In this document: positions 23,944 to 37,200 of the stretch, in pieces
Layout of the letters: each line of letters opens with the position of its first letter
Numbering within the stretch: the stretch's first letter is position 1
Assembly (NCBI GenBank): GCA_037953625.1
Contig: CM075655.1
Span: forward strand, 12,108,001 to 12,172,000
Source: Crotalaria pallida
Taxonomy: Eukaryota > Streptophyta > Magnoliopsida > Fabales > Fabaceae
Length of the DNA: 64,000 nucleotides
Direction: 5' to 3'
Program-made: the position numbers and the translations under genes
The notes under the pieces: generated by a model
The model's input: only the letters and a program-made list of their open reading frames with translations
The model's database searches: none
What the model was told of the DNA's origin: nothing

Positions 23944-24400
23944 ATGAGGCTACTCAATTAGAATTGTCGCGAGCTTGGGAACCCACGTGCAATTCGAGCC
24001 TTGTAGAGGTGCACTAAAAACGAAGGTCCCAGTCTAGTATTCTTAATGGAGACTAAACATAAAATTGGTGAGATGCGACGTGTCCGAATAAAGTGTAGTT
24101 TTTGATTATATGGTTGGTTTTGACGATATTGATGAAGATCGTGAAAGAGTGAATGACATTGCTCTTCTTTGGAAAGAAAATGGATGTGACATTGATAAAT
24201 TCCTCTCTTAGTCATGTGTTGGTTAGATTTGATGTTAATGATGCGCTGAACTCTTGTTACTTCACTGGTATATATGGCTACCCTGATGAGGCTAACGTGT
24301 GGAAGACATTGGATATGTTGCGGTTGCTATTGACACACATTGATGTATCTTGGATCTCTATAGGTGATTATAATGATACTCTCTCCAATGAAGATAAATT
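23944..24400 (+). pseudogene. Start of a LINE ORF2 (endonuclease domain), decayed
   Basis: ATG at 23944 opens a frame starting MRLLN and passing through NCRELGNPRAIRAL, LVFLMETKHK and RVRIKC, the start of plant L1-type ORF2. After stops and shifts it resumes near 24170 in the frame with VTLINSSLSHVLVRF, YFTGIYGYP and SIGDYND-LSNEDK. This is an apurinic-type endonuclease domain with its GD(F/Y)N motif. Similarity fades after about 24400 and no reverse transcriptase follows. Keeping the front and losing the back is the reverse of normal 5' truncation. Confidence 0.8.
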
Positions 24401-25132
24401 CATGATTGAATATAATATAATGCTATTGTTTGGCATTAAATGGATGGGACGGAGAGAATTTATCTCCCTGTTTTTTCTTCTGACCCCCTTGCTTATGTTG
24501 GAGAAGAGAAAACTTCTCTCCCTTTTTCTTTTCTTATAAATACCATAGCCTTTTTCATTGTAGAACAACAACAACAACAATAACAACTGAGAAAGAGTTT
24601 CATTGTAATAACAACTGTGATTTGTGAGGGTTGAGGAGGAGGCGATTTGTTTCTCATGACGGTGATTCTATGGTTGCGCGAATGAAACCATGAGAGATAA
24701 AGAGGTGAAGATGATAATGGTTTGTGGGTTTGAAAACATGAGTGAGAGAGTGAGAGAGGCAACGCGGTTCGATGTCGGCTTGTGAGGAGTATGGGGGTCT
24801 GTGATGGTGTCTTGGTTCGACAATGGTGGCTCGGCGAAGGTGGCCGACGCTTTATCAAAGAGGAGAAAGATGGAGTAGAGAGAGGACGAGGATGAGAGAG
24901 GTATGGGAGGGGTGTGGGGTCAAATTTGGCAGTTTAGAAAATTTTAACAGTGTTAGGCAAAAATTGACGAAAAGGACAAACGCGACAAAAGCTAGTAACT
25001 TATAGTACTTATTAGATGTCACTAAAAAAATTTAAAGGATGAACATGAAAAATGAAAATAACTTTTATGGACATAGAGAAGGTTGTTATATTGATGAACA
25101 GTGACAACAAAATTCTTTCCAAATGAGGAAGG
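24401..25132. other. Unassigned stretch
   Basis: Contains a CAA microsatellite near 24566 and GA/GTG-rich sequence to about 24910. Open frames here (both strands, 60-121 aa) are low-complexity. I see no gene or clear repeat boundary. Confidence 0.4.
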
Positions 25133-25909
25133 TGCTGTATAAAGTCAATTAACCGGTTGTATCGGCTTAGCTGTATCCATTATGAGTTGTACTATGACTT
25201 ATTCTTTGATTTGTTAGGATTATATAGTTATCCTATTGTAATCTAGGCTGTAGAATCTCTAGTTAGTTTTGTTAGTCTTAATTTTAGATCACAAGCTACC
25301 ATTATATATTAGCTTGATCTTCGTATATTATAAAAATAAGGCTTAATTATGTAACAAGTCCCTAAAGTTTCAGGTACTTTTTTTTCAGATACCCTTATTT
25401 TTTTAAATGTCTGACTCCTCGAAGTTTACTTCCGGATTTGTCATATACCCCTACTACCAATTCTAGCCAATTTTGCGGACATGTAACATCAGAATCCTGG
25501 TCAGATGCAGGAGGTTAGGCACGTGGTTCCCCGTGGGCGAAGATCCTTTGTTTTTTTAAATTAAAAAACTAAAAAACTTAATATTTTTATATTTTTAGTT
25601 AAATAAAAAAAGAAAAAAAGATTGAAGAGAGAGGTCGACTTCGCCCGTGTGACATCACGCAGCACTACATGACTAACCTCCTGCATCTGACTAGGATTCT
25701 GATGTTACATGTCAGCAAAATTGGTCAAAATTGGTAGTAGGAGTATATGACAAACCCAAGAGTAACTTCGAGGAGTCAAACATTGAAAAAAAAAGAATAA
25801 GGGTATCTGACAAAAGTATCCCAAACTTCAGAGACTTGTGACATAATTAAGCCTAAAAATAATGTAGAAGAAATTATTCCTTTTATTTCTCTCTGTTCTA
25901 ATTACAATA
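25133..25909 (+). repeat. 5' LTR of the Copia element, carrying a MITE
   Basis: Begins TGCTGTATAAAGTC and ends ATTACAATA just before the primer-binding site. The partner (30367-30624) begins TGTTGAATGATAAAG and ends ATTACAACA. The left copy contains a foldback MITE absent from the right, so the MITE came after the retrotransposon. Confidence 0.9.
25340..25853. mobile_element. Foldback MITE with 9-bp target duplication (Mutator-type)
   Basis: Ends are GGCTTAATTATGT at the left and its near complement at the right. TAAAAATAA is duplicated (25331-25339, 25854-25862) and occurs once in the empty site of the other LTR. A 9-bp duplication points to Mutator-like transposase. The arms are complementary over about 200 bases each (CAGATGCAGGAGGTTAG faces CTAACCTCCTGCATCTG), so it would fold into one long hairpin centred near 25600. 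Confidence 0.88.
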
Positions 25910-26011
25910 TGGTATCAGAAGCTTTCAGAAAGAGAGAAACTACATCATGTTTTTCTTCTCTGCCTTTTCTTTAACTTACTTATTTTTTCCAATTAAAAAA
26001 AAATTGTTTAA

Positions 26012-29000
26012 ATGACATCAGTCAATTCAATTCTTGATCCTTCCAGCCCTTACTACTTACATCCAAATGAGAATCATGGTGCGATTCTTGTTTCTTCCAC
26101 TCTCAATGGCTCCAATTATCACTCTTGGTCACGCGCAATGCAGATGGCCCTAAAATCAAAGAACAAACTACAGTTTATTGATGGCTGGCTTCCAAAACCT
26201 CCACTTCATGATTCTCTCTTTGCAGCTTTGGGATAGGTGCAATACTTTGGTTGTTTCTTGGCTGAACCAATCAATTGATCCTTCTATTGTCCATAGCATC
26301 CTTTGGATGGAAACTGGATTGGAGATTTAGCAAGACCTGAAAGAAAGATATTATCAGGGAGACATCTTTCAGATTTCTGAATTACTAGGTGAAGTTTATA
26401 ACTTCAACCAGGGGGATATGTCAATTGCTTCATACTTTACTCATTTGAAAGAACTATGGCAATAGTTAAGTAATTTTAGACCTATACCTAATTGTCATTG
26501 TCAATTTACATGTACCTGTTCAATAATTTCCACTATTAGAGCTTATAGGGAACATGATCATGTGATTTGTTTCTTGAGAGGCCTAAATGAACAATACTCT
26601 CATGTTAGATCCCATATTATGCTTATGGATCCACTGCCAACTGTCAATAAGGCCTTCTCTATGTTGATCCAACAAGAAAGGCAATTTCATTCACCAATTG
26701 AGGAAACAAAAGTCTTAATGAATTCCACTGAGAATACCAGGACACACAACAACTTCTCAAATAGTAGATGTAGATCTAGAGGGAGAGGACAGAGAGGTTC
26801 CTCATCTGGTAGATATCCTAGCAACAGGAACATCTCCAAGGTATGCAATAACTGTAACAAAACTGGACACACATAAGATGTATGCTACATGAAGCATGGG
26901 TTTCCTCCTGGATATTTTTAGAACCCAAATTCAATAAACCACCATTTTTCTGCTACAACACATGATAAAGAGGATGATGTGAGTGATACTTATAATGAGA
27001 ACCATCATTCTTCTACTACAAACACTAAGAACAACAAGCTTGGTTTTACTCTGAACAACATAAAGCTATCATGGCATTACTTCAACAATTAGCAGACCAG
27101 AATATTCATAGTACTAATCAAATCTCAACCAATCCCTCAACTTTCCTTAACACAAAACCCTCATGAATACAACCTTGCATTTTATCTTTTAAAGCCAAAC
27201 CATCGTGCTGGATATTGGACACAGGAGTAACAGACATGGTCTGTTACTCTTTGTCCAGTTTTCAATCTTACAAACATATCAAACAATTACCAATCAATTT
27301 GTCAGATGGTAGTAAAGTTGTAGCTACCATTTCAGGTTCTGTCATATTTTCAAATGTCTTATATCTCACTGATGTCTTATACATACCTGCATTCACTTAT
27401 AATTTAGTTTCTATTTTCAAACTGACATCTAATCTACCTTGCAAATTGACATTTTGTGAAATTCAGGATCTGCAATCATTAAGGATGATTGGTGCAACTG
27501 AATTGAAGACATGCATGTATGCAATGATAAATCCTACTCAAAATCTGTCCAGACCTCATACCATAAATCATATCACTTCATGTGACTCAAACCTTTGGCA
27601 TCTTAGGCTAGGTCATCCATCTCATTCCAAGTTGTTTGTACTGCAAAATCAATTTCCCTTTATTACATGTAATAAAACTGTTGATCCATGTGAAGTCTGT
27701 CATTTAGCAAAACAGAAAAGATTATCATTCAATGAGAGTTACATTATTTCTGATTCAGTCTTTGACTTAGTTTACATGGACATTTGGGGTTCTATTACTA
27801 CTCCTTCTACTTTTGGTCATATGTATTTTTTAACTGTAGTAGATGACAAATCCTGACAAACATGGATATATTTCATGAAAATGAAATTTGAAACTGCAAC
27901 TGCGATACAGTCATTTGCTACAATGGTTGAAACACAATTTCAATCTAAAATCAAAAGCATAAGGAGTGACAACGACAAAGAATTTTTACTCAAAGAATTA
28001 TATGCTAATAGAGGAATAATGCACCAAACTTCCTGTGTTGAAACCCCTCAACAAAATGGAATTGTTGAAAGAAAACATCAACACTTGTTAAGAGTAGCAA
28101 GAGCTCTAATTTTTCAATCAAATCTACCAAAATCTTTTTGGAATTTTTCCATAGCTCATGCTGCTCATCTAATGAATCAATTACCTACTCCTTTTCTTAA
28201 AAATCAAACACCTTATGATATTTTGCATAACACTGTTTTGGTTCTCTGACATATGCTTCCACATTAGCATCAAATAGACTAAAACTGGATCCTAGATCCA
28301 TAAAGTGCCTTTTTCTTGGATTTAAAGATGAAATAAAAGGGTATCTTTTCATTGATTTAAAAACAAATGAAAATTTTCTATCAAGACATGTCATATTCTA
28401 TGAGCACATCTTTCCTTATGTCAAAACAAATTCTCATGGATCAACTGAGAAACTTCATGCATCATCCATTACTGATCCCTTCCATGACATATATCCTATT
28501 TTGCAACCACATCATAATGATCCTTAGATCATTCCTGAACCTATTCCATATCCTGAACCACAACAAAATCATGAACTTGATCCTGAACCTAATTCACCAA
28601 ATCCTGAACCGTACCATATCCCGAACCTAATTCACCAAATCCTAAACCAGTTTCTCAATCTATTCCATTAAGACAATCTTAGAGACATCATAAACGACCA
28701 AGTTATTTGCAGGATTATCATTGTGCATTGGCTTCTTCCTATTCACTGCCACCAACTCCATCATTGATAAGGTATCCAATTTCTCACACACTTTCATATG
28801 ATAATCTTTCCTCTTCACACAAACATTACTCACTTGCCATTTCCACTGTCACTGAACCTGAACACTATGAGAAAGCTGTTTTACATGATTGTTGGGTGAA
28901 GGCTATTCAAGCTGAATTGCTTGCTCTTGAGAAAAATAAGACTTGGGTTCTCACACAATTACCTCCTGGAAAGAAACCTATTGGATGCAAATGGGTATTT

Positions 29001-30389
29001 AAAATCAAGCACAAGACGTGTTGCCAAAGGATTCATACAGACAGAGGGTCTTGAATATCTAGAGACTTTTAGTCCAGTAGTGAAGATGACAACCATTAGA
29101 ACACTACTCTCGCTTGCATCCAGTTTCAATTGGCACCTTTATTAGTTAGATGTAAATACTGCTTTCTTACATGGAGATTTACAAGAAGAAGTCTACATGA
29201 AAGAGCTTAAAGGTTTAGAGGTAAATGATTCCAAACTTGTCTACAGGTTGCAAAAATCCTTATATGGCCTCAAACAAGCTAGTAGACAATGGCATGCTAA
29301 ACTAACTGGATCTTTGTTAGAATTTGGATACAGAAAATCCAGAGCTGATCATTCACTCTTTCTCAAAACCAGTAAAGACAAATTCATTGCTGTTATACTT
29401 GTGTATGTGGATGATTTAGTCTTGACTGGTAATGATCTTGAGCAAATTCAAAATGTTAAGACACTACTTGATAACAGATTTAGCATCAAAGATTTGGGTA
29501 CTTTGAAATTCTTTCTTGGCATGGAAATTGCCGATCACAAAAAGGAATTGCATTGTATCAAAGGAAATATGTTCTGGATTTACTAGAAGAGACTGACATG
29601 CTAAATTCCAAGCCTTGCTCAACTCCTATGGATTATCACAGTAAGCTTCATCAATTTTCTGGTCAAGCACTATCAAATCCCTCTTCTTATAGAAGACTCA
29701 TTGGGAGATTGTTGTACTTAACAAACACTAGACCATATCTCAGTTTTTCAGTGGGACAATTGATTCAGTTTCTAGCCTCACCAACAGATGAGCACCTCAC
29801 TGCAGCAATGAGAATCCCCAAATACCTGAAACATTCACCTGCTCAAGGACTTTTCTTTCCTATCACAAGCACAGTGAAGTTGACAGGTTTCTCCGATTCA
29901 GATTGGGGAGGATGTTTAGACACAAGAAGGTCTGTTACAAGTTATTGCTTCTTTCTTGGCTCTTCTCTCATTTCCTGGAAGAGCAAGAAACAACATACGA
30001 TATCCAAATCCTCTGCTGAAGTTGAGTATAAAGCACTAGCAATGACTACTCATGAGGCACAATGGTTGACTTATTTACTTGAAGATCTTGGTTTTGAGCA
30101 ACGTGCTCCTATAGTGCTATATTGTGATAACAAATCAGCACTCTACATTGCAGCAAATCTCGTTTTTCATGAAAGGATTAAACAGATTGAGATGGACTGC
30201 CACATTGTGAGAGAGAAAGTGGAATATGGTTTCCTTCATCTTCTTCCAATCAATTCACTTTCTCAAATTGCTGATATCTTGACTAAACCCCTTTCTCCCT
30301 TGCTTTTCAAGGCTAATCATGCCAAGCTTGGTCTATTCAATGTTCACATGCCAACTTGTGGGGGGATGTTGAATGATAAAGTCAATTAA
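26012..30389 (+). pseudogene. Copia gag-pol polyprotein, inactivated
   Basis: Gag starts at 26012 with the DPSSPYYLHP opening usual in plant Copia elements; its zinc knuckle (26844-26885) has a stop before the last Cys. Protease DTG is at 27218-27226, the integrase zinc finger (LGHPSHSK ... CEVCHLAKQ) at about 27605-27710, and the integrase core follows with stops at about 27857 and 28249. Reverse transcriptase has YVDDL at 29404-29418; a shift near 29030 and a stop near 29145 break it. RNase H runs 29553-30389 with the shift overlapping its start. At least six stops or shifts make it non-functional; the motifs remain clear. Confidence 0.93.
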
Positions 30390-30624
30390 TCGGTTGTATC
30401 GGCTTAGCTGTATCCATTCCGAGTTGTAATATGACTTATTCTTTGATTTGTTAGGATTATATGGTTATCCTACTGTAATGTAGACTGTAGAATCTTTAGT
30501 TAGTTTTGTTAGTCTTAATTTTAGATCACAAGCTACCATTATATATTAGCTTGATCTCCGTACATTATAAAAATAATATAGAAGAAATTATTCCTTTTAT
30601 TTCTCTCTGATTCTAATTACAACA
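30367..30624 (+). repeat. 3' LTR of the Copia element
   Basis: Preceded by the G-rich tract at 30360-30366 and ending ATTACAACA. It is the undisturbed copy that shows the empty target of the MITE in the left LTR. Confidence 0.92.
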
Positions 30625-31226
30625 TAAGGGATTTGGGTTCTTGGATTTGACAAACAATGATGCTATGTGAAATTATAATGTCTTCGTACTTTGGATTTAT
30701 GTAGTAAACCTCATTAGGAATTTGCAAATCAAAATATATTGCACTATAATAAGGAATGTTATTCCTAGCAAAAGCGTTTTTGAAAATATCATTCCTGCAA
30801 ATATAATTCTACATCCCGAAACAAACGTCCCCCTTAAGGGTCTACTAAAGCATTGGACTACATCTCCACATTAAGGAAGAAATTCAAATATCAACCAATA
30901 TAAAAAGAAAATAGTAGAAATCTGAAACAATTTCTCTAAAGACAGCATTAGATCTTTCCAAAAGCAAGAGTTTTCATTTCACTTAAACATAAGGCAAAGA
31001 AAGCTGAAGAGTTCCCCACTGTGATACCATCATAGACTTAAATGAGCTTGTCCCATTAAAAAGACCGGGACCAAGCTCTTCTCTATGTTCTCAGAAAACT
31101 CTATCCCTACCAAGGTTCAATTGACTGTACAAACATGTTGTCATAGACAACTATCAAAGCCAACAACATATATGTAACCAATTAACCTGAAAATTCTAAG
31201 ACAAAAGAAAAACCAGCAACATTTTA
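30625..31226. other. 3' flank of the CTP synthase gene
   Basis: No open frame of interest. The part next to 31226 should be 3' UTR of the minus-strand CTP synthase gene. An AATAAA on the minus strand overlaps the stop codon and is too close to be the working signal; I cannot point to a better one with confidence. Confidence 0.45.
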
Positions 31227-34200
31227 TTACAAATGATATCCATTGCAGCTGCCATAAACATATTCTGGCCTATAAGCTGGCTTCATTGCAGTTATATTAT
31301 GGAATGCTTTGACCGCCGCGGCTGAGATATCAGTGCCCACTGCTTTTGGGACACCACTACTATCAACATTTGAAGAGTGTTGTAAGACAGCATCCAGCTG
31401 TCCACATGCTGCTGCAATAAACCCTGCATTTGACATGATCATCGTCAAGCAATCCATAAGTCACATTTCGGAATCCAAGGCATGATTAAGATAACTGCTT
31501 GTTATGCATGTCTGTTTCATTGGTATGAAAATGCCATTTCCCTAAGTTTAAATGTTACTACCTGATAAATGAATATATTTTCATTCATTTAAAACTAGCA
31601 CCGAAAATAATTGACATTAAGTGATCCTTACGTTAGCCCATATTGTTTTTTTTTTGGCTGCTATTAGCCTTTACTATGAAAATAGTGATATCATAATTGT
31701 GCTTTAAGTATTTTATTTAGTATGAAGCAAGTATTCATATCAAATAGGACAGTGCAGGTCTCATGGTCAACTTGGATGCAAAAATGCAGGCATGTATGAG
31801 AGAGTACCTAAGAATAATGGAGAAGGTTTTCCTGGTCTTGATTTAAATTCAGGATGGAATTGAACACCAATAAAATAAGGATGATTATGTAGCTCAACAA
31901 TCTGGGTAACATGTAAAAACAATCAGTAACTCAGAAGTACATCATATGCTAATGCTAATTCAAAATGTTTCATGAGTATTGAGTATATGTTCTAACCTCC
32001 ATGCGTTTACCAGTGTCATCCTTCCCTGTAAACCAAAGACCAGCATTTTCAAGGCGAGCCACCATATCAGGGTTCACCTGCATACGAGAAGATCATTTTC
32101 CATCCCACACAAAAAAATTTCAAGATAATTTCATGCATGACGATGCAATACCTCATATCTATGCCGATGTCTCTCATCAATGAAGCTTTTGCAACCATAT
32201 CTAAAAGGCAGGATCTAAGGGTTAGAAAACCCAGCACATCTCATCCATTAAAAGTATATTGCTATTTATTTTCATGCCAAATGATTTAAAAAGTCATTTA
32301 TAGTTCAGTCATACTAAAACACCAATATAACTCCCATTGCCCAGCACAAAAAAAAAAATGTGTCTTCCTCAAAAAGAAAACAGAAAACTTGAATGAGTAA
32401 TAATACTCACAACTTTGAAGATTTGCATTCCTTGGTCTGGAAATATGTCCTCCTAGATCCAAGACGCATGGTGCCCCCCATATGTGTTTTTGATCCCTAC
32501 ACAAAACAGTTCAAAGAAATTAAAAATAGGAAAAAGCATAAACTTGCCTTTACCAATATACTTAGCATTAGAATAAGAAAGTCAGTGCCAAATATAACAG
32601 AAAATATAGACACCTCGGGCATAAATATGACAACGGGGCTTTTGGCATTTGGATCAAATTCAGTGCTATTAGCATCATGTACACCAAGAACTGATCGTGA
32701 AAACTCTATAACAGCAATTTGCATTCCAAGGCAAATGCCAAGGTATGGAATTCTGTTTTCACGGGCATATTTAGCGGCAATAATTTTTCCCTGCACTCCT
32801 CTATCACCAAATCCTCCAGGAACAAGAATACCATCTGCACCCTGAAGGCAAATACCAGTTACATAATAATCATAGATAGTTCTTGAAACAAAAGATAGGG
32901 AAATTGGAAACTAAAGTAACAACTGGTATATTTCTAGACTGTAAATGAAACCTTCAATAACTTCCACGCTGCCTTGTAAGCATCAGGATTCTGCAACAAT
33001 GAAATATGAGCATAGAGACGAAGTTGAAGATTATGAAAAACAAAATAAATTGTATATCAAATTTGAGCTAACCTCTTTTGCAGTGGCATCTTCAAGGTCG
33101 GTAGCTGGAATCCAGTCCACATAAAGTTTCTTTTGGCAATCGACAGAAGCATGCACCAAGGCCTGAACTCAAAATCAAAGGTAACAAGCTCATTCTTATG
33201 TGATTATGCTTAAGCTATACAACGTTCATACGTAGTAGAGATAACATGACACAAAGTTGAAGGTTAATGGAAAAACATAGGCGCGTGTACTTCGTGAAAG
33301 AGATTAACATCCACAACATAGCATGTACAGAATTAAGGGCAGTAGGAAAGCAATTATATGTCTTTTACTGAAAACTCATGAAACTTTATTACTAATATAG
33401 CCATGAAGTTACAGCTAGCTTCACCTTTAGAATAGAGAGGTATGCATCTGAAAGGCCTGTATATTTCCCCACCAAGGCTATACGAACCTGCCATTCGTTG
33501 GACATTAACATTTAAGCATTGCAGATAAGCATTAGGAGTTAAATAAGTATGATTAGATTTGGAGTAGGAACGCACAGGTTCATGAAGCAAATCACAAACT
33601 TCAGCTCTATATGTCCATTCCTCTAAACTAGGCTCTTGAGCTAATCTGCGTATACAATAAAATGCCACATAAGCCTTCCATTGAATTAAGACCAGAAAAT
33701 AGAACAAATATTTGAGCGAGTTTGTAAGACGAACCCCTTAAGGTTCAGCACTTTAAAAATTGCTTCATGAGCCTTCTGATCCTGGATCAGAATAAGATAA
33801 TTTGTGAGAAATAGTACCTAGAAAAGAGATGATTTGAAGTTCAGCAGTTCAGAGGAAAACTTACTCTTAAAACCAAGGGAATGTGCCAGATGTTGGGAAC
33901 ATCATAAAGAGTTACTATGTTCTCTGCCTGGAGACATGGAGCTTCAGTAGAGAAACTTTTGCAATGACGAGACAATCTTTTAAAGTTATATGCACCAAAA
34001 TATACTTATCCTGGAAACCTCACATAGTCATACCTGAATTAGGCAAAATTGAGAGAGTTTTTCCTTTGCAATCTCATCCAGTGCCTGAGAAACAATTATT
34101 GTTAGAAACTATGCAGTGAGAGGAAAGAACTGAGAGAGACAAAGTAGAAAGAGTGAGCAACCGTTGTGCTGCGGCATGCTAAGATATGAGGAGTCAGCCC

Positions 34201-37200
34201 TTGGCCTCGTAGCCCACGAACACTATGTTGAGTTGGTTTAGTTTTCTGAACACAATGAAAGTAATTTTCTATGTGAAGATCAAAGTAAAGAATTCCCTAC
34301 TAAATGCATCTCAAGGGAAACCAAACTCTAACACATTACCTGTTCACCAACAACATTTAAAACCGGAACAAGGCTGACATGAACTAAGCAAAAGTTGCCA
34401 GCACCTGCAATGAGGATCATTTTATTGACAATGATGTTACATGTACAACTAATTCCGACAACTTTTCAGACAACTTTAACTCGTTAAAAAGCAAAGTACA
34501 AGCAGTTTGCGTTATGAAAATCGAAGTTGTCAGAAAGTAGTCAAGAATAAACACTCATAACATTTTCGTATAACTAAAATATCGAACATCGATCCATACA
34601 TCACAAATTAATCGGGACATGGCACTTTGTGTATGTTTGGTTATGCGTTTGTGGTTCACAAACTTGATTTCGGCATTTTTATCATGTGTGGCACATGTTT
34701 TCTAAACGTGATTTCCTCTTCCAAACGTGATTTGAGCAGAAGCTACAATTTTTTGCTTTTGCGTTTGTAATTCTTGTTTGCATTTATTCAACTACCTTTA
34801 TACATTTTTAACCTTTACATCTCTACCTACTTTTAATAAAATAATAAATAATCTATACCATTGATGTACTTATTCATTTAAAAGTGATTTTACTTAAAAT
34901 TATCCAAATAATGTTACTCTTTCAAAATCAATTGACTGAAAACTTAGTTTTAACCAAAATCAATTTTCAAAATCAAGTTGATCCAAAATCAAGTTTACAA
35001 ATGCTCACCCAAATACACACTTGATCATAAATTAAGTATTCTCACCTACTTTGTAAGAAAATTGTCCTAATGCCTGAATAAATGGCATGGACTCAATATC
35101 ACCTGCATCCATCCAGAAATGTTCTTATAAATCTAATTAAATAAACAATAGAAATAAATAATAAAACCATGAGGGTTGAAGAATGTTTTCAAAAGTGTAC
35201 CTATGGTTCCACCCAATTCTATTACACATACATCAGCTGGACCAGTTTTTCCATCTACTGGTATGTGGGCCACCCTCTCTATCCACTCTTGAATAGCATC
35301 AGTGATGTGAGGGACAACCTAAAGGTGAAAATAGCAAAATAATAATAATAATATAAAGATTAAACATGACTTTTTGTTTCTTTCTTTCTTTATTATCATA
35401 ACAAAAACACAGTACTATTATTAATTAAGCAGGACTGACCTGAACAGTTTTTCCTAAATAGTCTCCTTTTCTCTCGTTATCAATTACACACTGCCATGAA
35501 AAATAGGAAATGAAAGGTAAAGTTGGAGATCAAGAAATTGGCTGTAAATTTTGGTAACATTTAGGACAGAACATGAAAGGTTCTTTTGTTTTTTATAAAT
35601 TTAATTTAATGACCAAGATTGGTATTTAAAAAATGGGTCTTCCCTTCTTGTTAAAGGGCACTTGTTAAAGTTCCCAAAATAAGAAAAAACATCACGGGTC
35701 CCAATTTATTCTTTTCTCAGCGACATCAAAAACTTCATTTTCCAAAAACTTTATACCACTTTTAATTCCTTAACAAGTGTCATTAGGACATTTTTATTCT
35801 TTTCTCAGAAACATCAAAAACTCTATTTTCCAAGAACTTTATACCACTTTTAACTCCTTAACAAGTGTGATGAGGACATTTGTTAGCATTTTCCTTGAAA
35901 ATTAAAAGAGACAAAGAAGGTAATGGTCTAATACGTGTCTCTCTCAAACTCTTTTGAAACCATTTGCACAGAGTGGAGTGTTGTCACAGGGGAAAAGCAC
36001 CGTGATACAGGAAATAATAGAGTGTAGAAAGGCTTGCCTGGTAAATCTTGCCAGTAGTTATGTTATTATCACGGGTCAACTTGATATCCATAAAGCGCTC
36101 ATAGTTTCCAAGATCCAGGTCCACCTTTCAACATAAAGACACTCAACATTCATAATGTTTTAATTTTACTAATTTCTTTTGCTCAATTTACTGACCTTGT
36201 CTGACAAAATTGGCAAAAAAAAAAAAAAAAAATTTACTTGGCACCTTCCTTTTCTCTTATTTCCCTTGAAAAAAACATTCTTTTTTATATTTTATTTTCT
36301 AAAATGAAATTGGATTATAATAAATTGGTGAAATCAGAGGTAAGTTGTCTTTGTACCTCACCACCATCATCCAAAACAAACACTTCTCCATGCTCAAAAG
36401 GGGACATTGTTCCAGCATCTGTGTTTAAGTAAGGATCTGGAAATGATAAAGAAATCAGTGAAACATTTAAAAAACAAAAAAGAATTTTATGTAACCCTTC
36501 AAGAGTGGATGAAGAAAGTTGAATACTAAATAACCTCAAATAACAAGCTGCAAAACAAAAAGAGGCTGGACTGAATGATTGCAAGCTTTATTTTTTTTTT
36601 AAATTTATTTTTTTTTTGGTAAGGGGGCTAATTGGAGGCAAGAAAATGAAAAATGGTAGAGGTTTGAACTCGCGCGCTCATAATATCATGGCGCGTAGTT
36701 TTGTTTAACCCACTGAGCTAACTTTCGAGAATCCAGATCAAAAAGTACCTTGGTTAAGAAAAGAAAATAAAATCTAGAAAAGAGAACTTGAGCATATTAG
36801 AGAGAGAGACAGAAAGAAAGAAAGCATTGAAAGTCAGATGGATATATAATAAAAAGTGTGCATGCTACCAAAGCTGGTCTCAGAGTGACAAGGAAGCTAA
36901 GCAAGGTCTCCATTAGAGCATTGTGAATGAAAAATAGAAGAAAAAATAGAAGGATGGAGAGATCTGTCCACTTGGTGGCTTATTTTTCTGCTGGACATAG
37001 ATTGCTTGTCTCAGACATAAAAGTATGCATGCTTTACTCAGTTCTCTCCATTCCAAGAAACATAAAAACAAACAAAAAAAAAAGAGAGAAAAGAAGAAAA
37101 ATGAAGGAATGAATAATCATACCAATTTTGATGGCAGTGACTCTGAGACCACAGGCTTTGAGAAGCAAACCAATACTACTGGCTGTAACTCCTTTACCAA

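Larger units (their letters stand above)
25133..30624 (+). mobile_element. Ty1/Copia retrotransposon with broken gag-pol
   Basis: LTRs at 25133-25909 (including a 514-bp MITE and its duplication) and 30367-30624 are about 255 bp each when the MITE is removed, and differ at several percent of sites. The primer-binding site TGGTATCAGAAGC (25910-25922) follows the left LTR; GGGGGGA (30360-30366) precedes the right one. Domain order is gag, protease, integrase, reverse transcriptase, RNase H, the Copia order. Flanks GAAGG and TAAGG match in four of five bases and may be a worn target duplication. Confidence 0.93.

Noticed and set aside
24493..24858. 121-aa minus-strand ORF
   Set aside because: Low-complexity Ser/Pro/Cys runs from CAA and GA-rich repeats, with no homologue recognised.
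32393..32845. 150-aa plus-strand ORF
   Set aside because: Shadow of the CTP synthase glutaminase exon on the opposite strand.
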